Shown here: positions 7,171 through 7,806 of the stretch, piece by piece
Position numbering within the stretch: the stretch's first letter is position 1
How the letters are laid out: each line of letters starts with the position of its first letter
Assembly: GCA_030620925.1 (NCBI GenBank)
Contig: JAUXIQ010000079.1
Location: forward strand, 1 to 7,806
Reading direction: 5' to 3'
DNA length: 7,806 nucleotides
From: JAUXIQ01 sp030620925 [NCBI: Nitrospinota bacterium]
GTDB lineage: Bacteria; JAUXIQ01
Notes under the pieces: model-generated
What the model was told of the DNA's origin: nothing
Databases searched by the model: none
What the model saw: only the letters and a program-made list of their open reading frames with translations
Position numbers and translations under genes: made by a program

Positions 7171-7200
7171 AATATAGAGTCAAACGCCTTCAAGGGTCAA
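7171..7200 (-). promoter_or_regulatory. Promoter of the tRNA-Val gene
   Basis: On the minus strand TTGACC (7200-7195) and TATATT (7176-7171) are separated by 18 nt, matching the sigma-70 -35 and -10 hexamers well (5/6 each). The -10 box ends 12 nt before G1 of the tRNA, so the 5' leader would be only about 5 nt. An A5T5 tract at 7204-7213, just upstream of the -35 box, could act as an UP-like element. Confidence 0.7.
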
Positions 7201-7226
7201 CACAAAAATTTTTCCGCCTCTTTATC

Positions 7227-7235
7227 TGTGATAAT
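7227..7235 (+). promoter_or_regulatory. Candidate extended -10 promoter for the 137-aa gene
   Basis: TGTGATAAT at 7227-7235 fits a TGn-extended -10 element with GATAAT (5/6 of TATAAT). No good -35 box lies at the right distance; only an AT-rich tract precedes it. It would give a leader of about 30 nt before the ATG at 7272 and is divergent from the tRNA promoter. Confidence 0.4.
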
Positions 7236-7271
7236 TAAATAAAGCAACAAATACATTTTTGAGGGAATGAA

Positions 7272-7685
7272 ATGGATCCCGTAATGACTGCTATAGTTTC
7301 TGCACTCGCCATGGGTGTGGCGAGTTCTGTTACTACAATTGTTGAGAAGAACATCGTAGATGCATACGGTGCTCTTAAGTCGGTTATAAAAAAGAAATTT
7401 GGCGAAAACAGTGATGTGGTCAAAGCAATGAACGATCTTGAAGATAAGCCAGAGTCCTCTGGTCGAAAAGCAACACTTAATGAAGAAGTGGTGGCAGCCA
7501 AAGCTGACCAGGAAGCCGAAATCATCAAGATTGCACAAGCTTTGCTGGAACAGATTAAATCCAAGCCCGGCGGTGAACAGCATATTCAAACAGCTATGGG
7601 CAATTACATTGCTCAGGCTGATCATAGAAGTAAAGCTACAGTAAATATTAACCGACTGAGGAAAGGTGATGGTGAGTCAGGATGA
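7272..7685 (+). CDS. Small helical protein with C-terminal YIAQA motif; possible conflict-system adaptor
   Basis: A 137-aa protein of unknown function. GAGGG at 7261-7265 sits 6 nt before the ATG, so the start is firm. The N-terminus (residues 3-20, VMTAIVSALAMGVASSVT) is small-residue-rich and hydrophobic, more like a packed helix than a clear transmembrane segment. An amphipathic stretch KNIVDAYGALKSVIKKKFG (26-44), a charged linker (50-72) and a second helical segment (80-97, EAEIIKIAQALLEQIK) follow. The C-terminus changes to GNYIAQADHRSKATVNI (110-126), which looks like a short beta element. From memory this layout resembles small proteins encoded beside STAND NTPases or effectors in bacterial conflict systems; this is recall, not a search result. 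The gene is roughly 40% GC against about 60% in recA. Its end overlaps the next gene by 17 nt, so the two are probably co-translated. Confidence 0.8.
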   Translation: MDPVMTAIVSALAMGVASSVTTIVEKNIVDAYGALKSVIKKKFGENSDVVKAMNDLEDKPESSGRKATLNEEVVAAKADQEAEIIKIAQALLEQIKSKPGGEQHIQTAMGNYIAQADHRSKATVNINRLRKGDGESG

Positions 7686-7806
7686 ATCTGACAGGCAAAC
7701 AGCTAAGGGTAAATATATTGCCCAGGCACATGGAGAAGGTTCTGAAGCTAAGGTAGAATTTATCCAGAACCTGCTAGAGCTTGGTGAAAAACCCGGTGAC
7801 ACCCTC
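7669..7806 (+). CDS. N-terminus of an unknown protein with YIAQA motif (cut by window end)
   Basis: An open frame of 46 codons runs from ATG 7669 to the last base without a stop. AGGAAAGG just upstream is a plausible ribosome binding site, and the start overlaps the end of the previous gene by 17 nt in another frame. GTG at 7672 is an alternative start. The visible part opens with a charged leader, then GKYIAQAHGEGSEAKVEF (14-31), which matches the C-terminal motif of the upstream protein in pattern, though its codons differ. IQNLLELGEKPGDTL then leads off the window. The position fits a linker or beta element preceding a large domain, such as an NTPase or effector; no such domain is visible here. 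Confidence 0.65.
   Translation, partial: MVSQDESDRQTAKGKYIAQAHGEGSEAKVEFIQNLLELGEKPGDTL

Noticed and set aside
7438-7644. A 68-codon plus-strand frame within the 137-aa gene
   Set aside because: It is nested in another frame, has no ribosome binding site and yields a Lys/Trp-rich peptide without features.

Overview
The window is bacterial. It holds most of a conserved housekeeping cluster and, at the right-hand end, the edge of a different, probably horizontally acquired module. Nine co-directional plus-strand genes run from tsf to recA, closely packed and rich in GC, with many AGG and ATA codons. The order tsf-pyrH-frr-uppS-cdsA-dxr is widespread in bacteria. The continuation pgpA-thpR-recA is seen in several Gram-positive-type and deep-branching phyla. 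No gene here fixes the phylum. The short EF-Ts, the non-proteobacterial look of UppS and RecA and the CCA-encoding tRNA would suit a Gram-positive-type, deep actinobacterial, Chloroflexi-like or candidate-phylum organism, but this is a guess.

Layout: positions 17-1951 carry translation and nucleotide functions (EF-Ts, UMP kinase, ribosome recycling factor). Positions 2002-4782 carry envelope and isoprenoid functions: UppS makes the polyprenyl carrier precursor, CdsA makes CDP-diacylglycerol, and Dxr makes MEP. Positions 4825-5856 carry PgpA, which with CdsA belongs to phosphatidylglycerol synthesis, and ThpR, a 2H-family RNA phosphoesterase. A 175-nt gap with a degenerate heptamer array, a hairpin and a possible promoter leads to recA (6032-7078).

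A minus-strand tRNA-Val(CAC) gene with encoded CCA converges on recA, its 3' end only 4 nt from the recA stop codon. It has its own good promoter on the right.

Beyond it, base composition falls from roughly 60% GC to roughly 40% GC, by hand counts of a few lines. A plus-strand pair of overlapping genes begins there: a complete 137-aa protein (7272-7685) and a second gene (7669 onward) cut by the window edge. Both carry a similar glycine/YIAQA/valine motif, at the C-terminus of the first and the N-terminus of the second. From memory this arrangement recalls small helical adaptor proteins encoded beside STAND-type NTPases or other effectors in bacterial conflict (immunity) systems. That is the most interesting lead in the window. 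The decisive part, the body of the second protein, lies outside it.
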